Source of the DNA: Hyphomonadaceae bacterium | GTDB taxonomy: Bacteria > Pseudomonadota > Alphaproteobacteria > Rhizobiales > Hyphomicrobiaceae | DNA length: 64,000 bases | Assembly: GCA_019747815.1 (NCBI GenBank) | Contig: JAIEQJ010000031.1 | Coordinates: forward strand, 1-64,000 | Reading direction: 5' to 3' | Shown: positions 62,863-64,000 of the stretch, in pieces | Layout of the letters: each line of letters starts with the position of its first letter | How positions within the stretch are numbered: the first letter of the stretch is position 1 | Made by a program: the position numbers and the translations under genes | Notes under the pieces: generated by a model | Databases searched by the model: none | What the model was told of the DNA's origin: nothing | Seen by the model: only the letters and a program-made list of their open reading frames with translations

Positions 62863-64000
62863 ATGAGAGGAAGCAAGGCGTTGCTGTTCGCAGCAGCGGC
62901 AATGCCCTTGGTGGCTGTCATGCCCGCCTGGGGTCAAACGATTCCGAAGAAGCCTGAAGAGGTCGCCCGACCCGGGGGCAAGCTTCCGGGCAATCCCAAG
63001 CTCGCACTTGTGAAGGTGGCCGACGGACTCAATGATCCCACCGGCGTATCGGTCGCCGGCGATGGTTCGGGTCGCATTTTCGCGGTCGAGCGCGTCGGCA
63101 GAGTGAAAGTAATCACGCCCGATGGCAAGATTCTTCCCGAACCCTTCCTCGACCTGACCAAGACAAATCCGTTGGGCAGCGAAGTGCAGACCGGTTTCGT
63201 CGAGCAGGGGCTGTGGTCGATCGCGTTCCATCCGAAGTTCAAAGACAATGGATATGTGTTCGTGCACTACGCGTCGCTGCCTTTCAACGGCGCGTCGATC
63301 GTTGCGCGGTACACGGTCGACAAGGCGAGCCCCAACCAGATCACCAAGGACCAGGCCAACAAGTCGGTCAAGGTGATCATGAACGTCCCGCAGCCGTACT
63401 ACAACCACTACGGCGGCAGGATCGCATTCGGGCCCGACGGCATGCTCTATATCGGCAGGGGTGACGGCGGTTGGGAGGGCGACCCGCTCAATGCCGGGCA
63501 GAGGCTCGATACGCTGTTGGCCAAGCTCCTGCGCATCAACGTCGATACGGCAGACGACGTCGCCTACGCGATCCCCAAGGACAACCCGTTCGCGCGGGCG
63601 GACTATCCCCAAATGATGAGCCTGTTTGGCATCACCGAGGAGGGGTTCTCCAGGATCAAGATTGGAGCGCGGCCGGAAACCTGGGCCTATGGGCTGCGCA
63701 ATCCGTACATGTTCCACTTCGATCCGAAATCGGGTGACCTCTTCATCGCCGATGTCGGCCAGAACCATTGGGAGGAAATCAACTATCAGCCGCGCTCGTC
63801 CAAGGGTGGCGAAAACTACGGCTGGAATCTCAACATGGGGACCAAGTGCCATCCGATGAAGGGAGCGAACGACACGTGTCCCCAAGTCGGCGTGCTGCCC
63901 ATCGCGGAATATCCCCACCAGGAGCCCTATCCAGGGGCCCCAAAGCTGACCCAGGGTTGGGGCTGCTCGGCCCAGGGTTTGGGCGTCGCCAACTACGGCG
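62863..64000 (+). CDS. Secreted PQQ-type sugar dehydrogenase (sorbosone/glucose), partial
   Basis: This begins at the ATG at 62863 with GGAGG seven bases upstream and runs off the window end; 379 codons are visible. A signal peptide covers about residues 1-26 (cleavage after WG-QT). The six-bladed propeller pattern is clear: DPTGVSVAGDGSGRIFAVERVGRV, FHPKFKDNGYVFVHY, IAFGPDGMLYIGRGDGG and AYGLRNPYMFHFDPKSG, then IADVGQNHWEEIN. This matches the glucose/sorbosone dehydrogenases that use PQQ or calcium in the periplasm. Cys near the visible end (TKCHPMK, NDTC) could form a disulfide. It follows eboF by 147 bases on the same strand; a shared transcript is possible. Confidence 0.88.
   Translation, partial: MRGSKALLFAAAAMPLVAVMPAWGQTIPKKPEEVARPGGKLPGNPKLALVKVADGLNDPTGVSVAGDGSGRIFAVERVGRVKVITPDGKILPEPFLDLTKTNPLGSEVQTGFVEQGLWSIAFHPKFKDNGYVFVHYASLPFNGASIVARYTVDKASPNQITKDQANKSVKVIMNVPQPYYNHYGGRIAFGPDGMLYIGRGDGGWEGDPLNAGQRLDTLLAKLLRINVDTADDVAYAIPKDNPFARADYPQMMSLFGITEEGFSRIKIGARPETWAYGLRNPYMFHFDPKSGDLFIADVGQNHWEEINYQPRSSKGGENYGWNLNMGTKCHPMKGANDTCPQVGVLPIAEYPHQEPYPGAPKLTQGWGCSAQGLGVANYG

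Overview
The window is GC-rich and reads as the chromosome of an alphaproteobacterium, most likely in the Hyphomicrobiales (Rhizobiales). Three observations support this. The gene order tRNA-Leu / tig / clpP / clpX / lon / hupB / tRNA-Val (39661-47148) is the alphaproteobacterial one. Four sites exactly match the general-stress sigma-EcfG promoter (GGAAC, 16 bases, CGTT). Tripartite TRAP and ABC uptake systems are unusually dense. Almost all of it is ordinary chromosome. The exception is the left edge, where a 45-base 3' fragment of a tRNA-Lys gene (1486-1530) looks like the far attachment site of an integrated island, so bases 1 to about 1485 probably belong to that island.

Layout. 1-1485: island end with a damaged TspO-like gene and an unknown gene. 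1531-3100: junction DNA with inverted repeats and three small secreted proteins. 3254-6192: DctPQM-type TRAP importer. 6530-12744: trehalose/glucose cluster (GH15 enzyme, otsA, polyphosphate-glucokinase-like ROK kinase, PfkB kinase, otsB). 13099-17082: TAXI-type TRAP importer with a cyclase-family hydrolase. 17131-24589: block of secreted or envelope proteins, including a caspase-like protein with two beta modules and two tandem exported methyltransferase-like proteins. 24635-31487: oxidoreductase, NitT/TauT-type ABC importer, LysR regulator and enoyl-CoA hydratase. 31602-35887: VOC protein, acyltransferase, SRPBCC protein, pirin and a membrane TPR protein. 35978-36459: sigma-EcfG-driven small RNA and small protein. 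36561-39426: sulfurtransferase, AlaX editing protein and cysteine synthase. 39661-47887: housekeeping protein-quality-control block and three tRNAs. 48640-57101: two hydrolases, a complete branched-chain-type ABC importer and an amidohydrolase in one direction. 57206-62715: ebo cluster (eboD-eboE-eboC-eboA, with eboF divergent). 62863 to the end: secreted PQQ-type sugar dehydrogenase, cut by the window edge.

How parts fit together. The trehalose genes form a closed glucose-trehalose circuit. otsA has its own general-stress promoter, and the same promoter type precedes a 45-residue secreted peptide, a 71-residue cytosolic protein and a roughly 115-nt RNA with two C-rich loops and a strong terminator. 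That RNA resembles the alphaproteobacterial stress sRNA GsrN, so the window samples one stress regulon. The ebo cluster is the other notable system: in cyanobacteria these genes serve delivery of a metabolite to the periplasm, and here they occur without a recognisable eboB and without a pigment pathway in view. All family assignments come from reading motifs; no database search was run.
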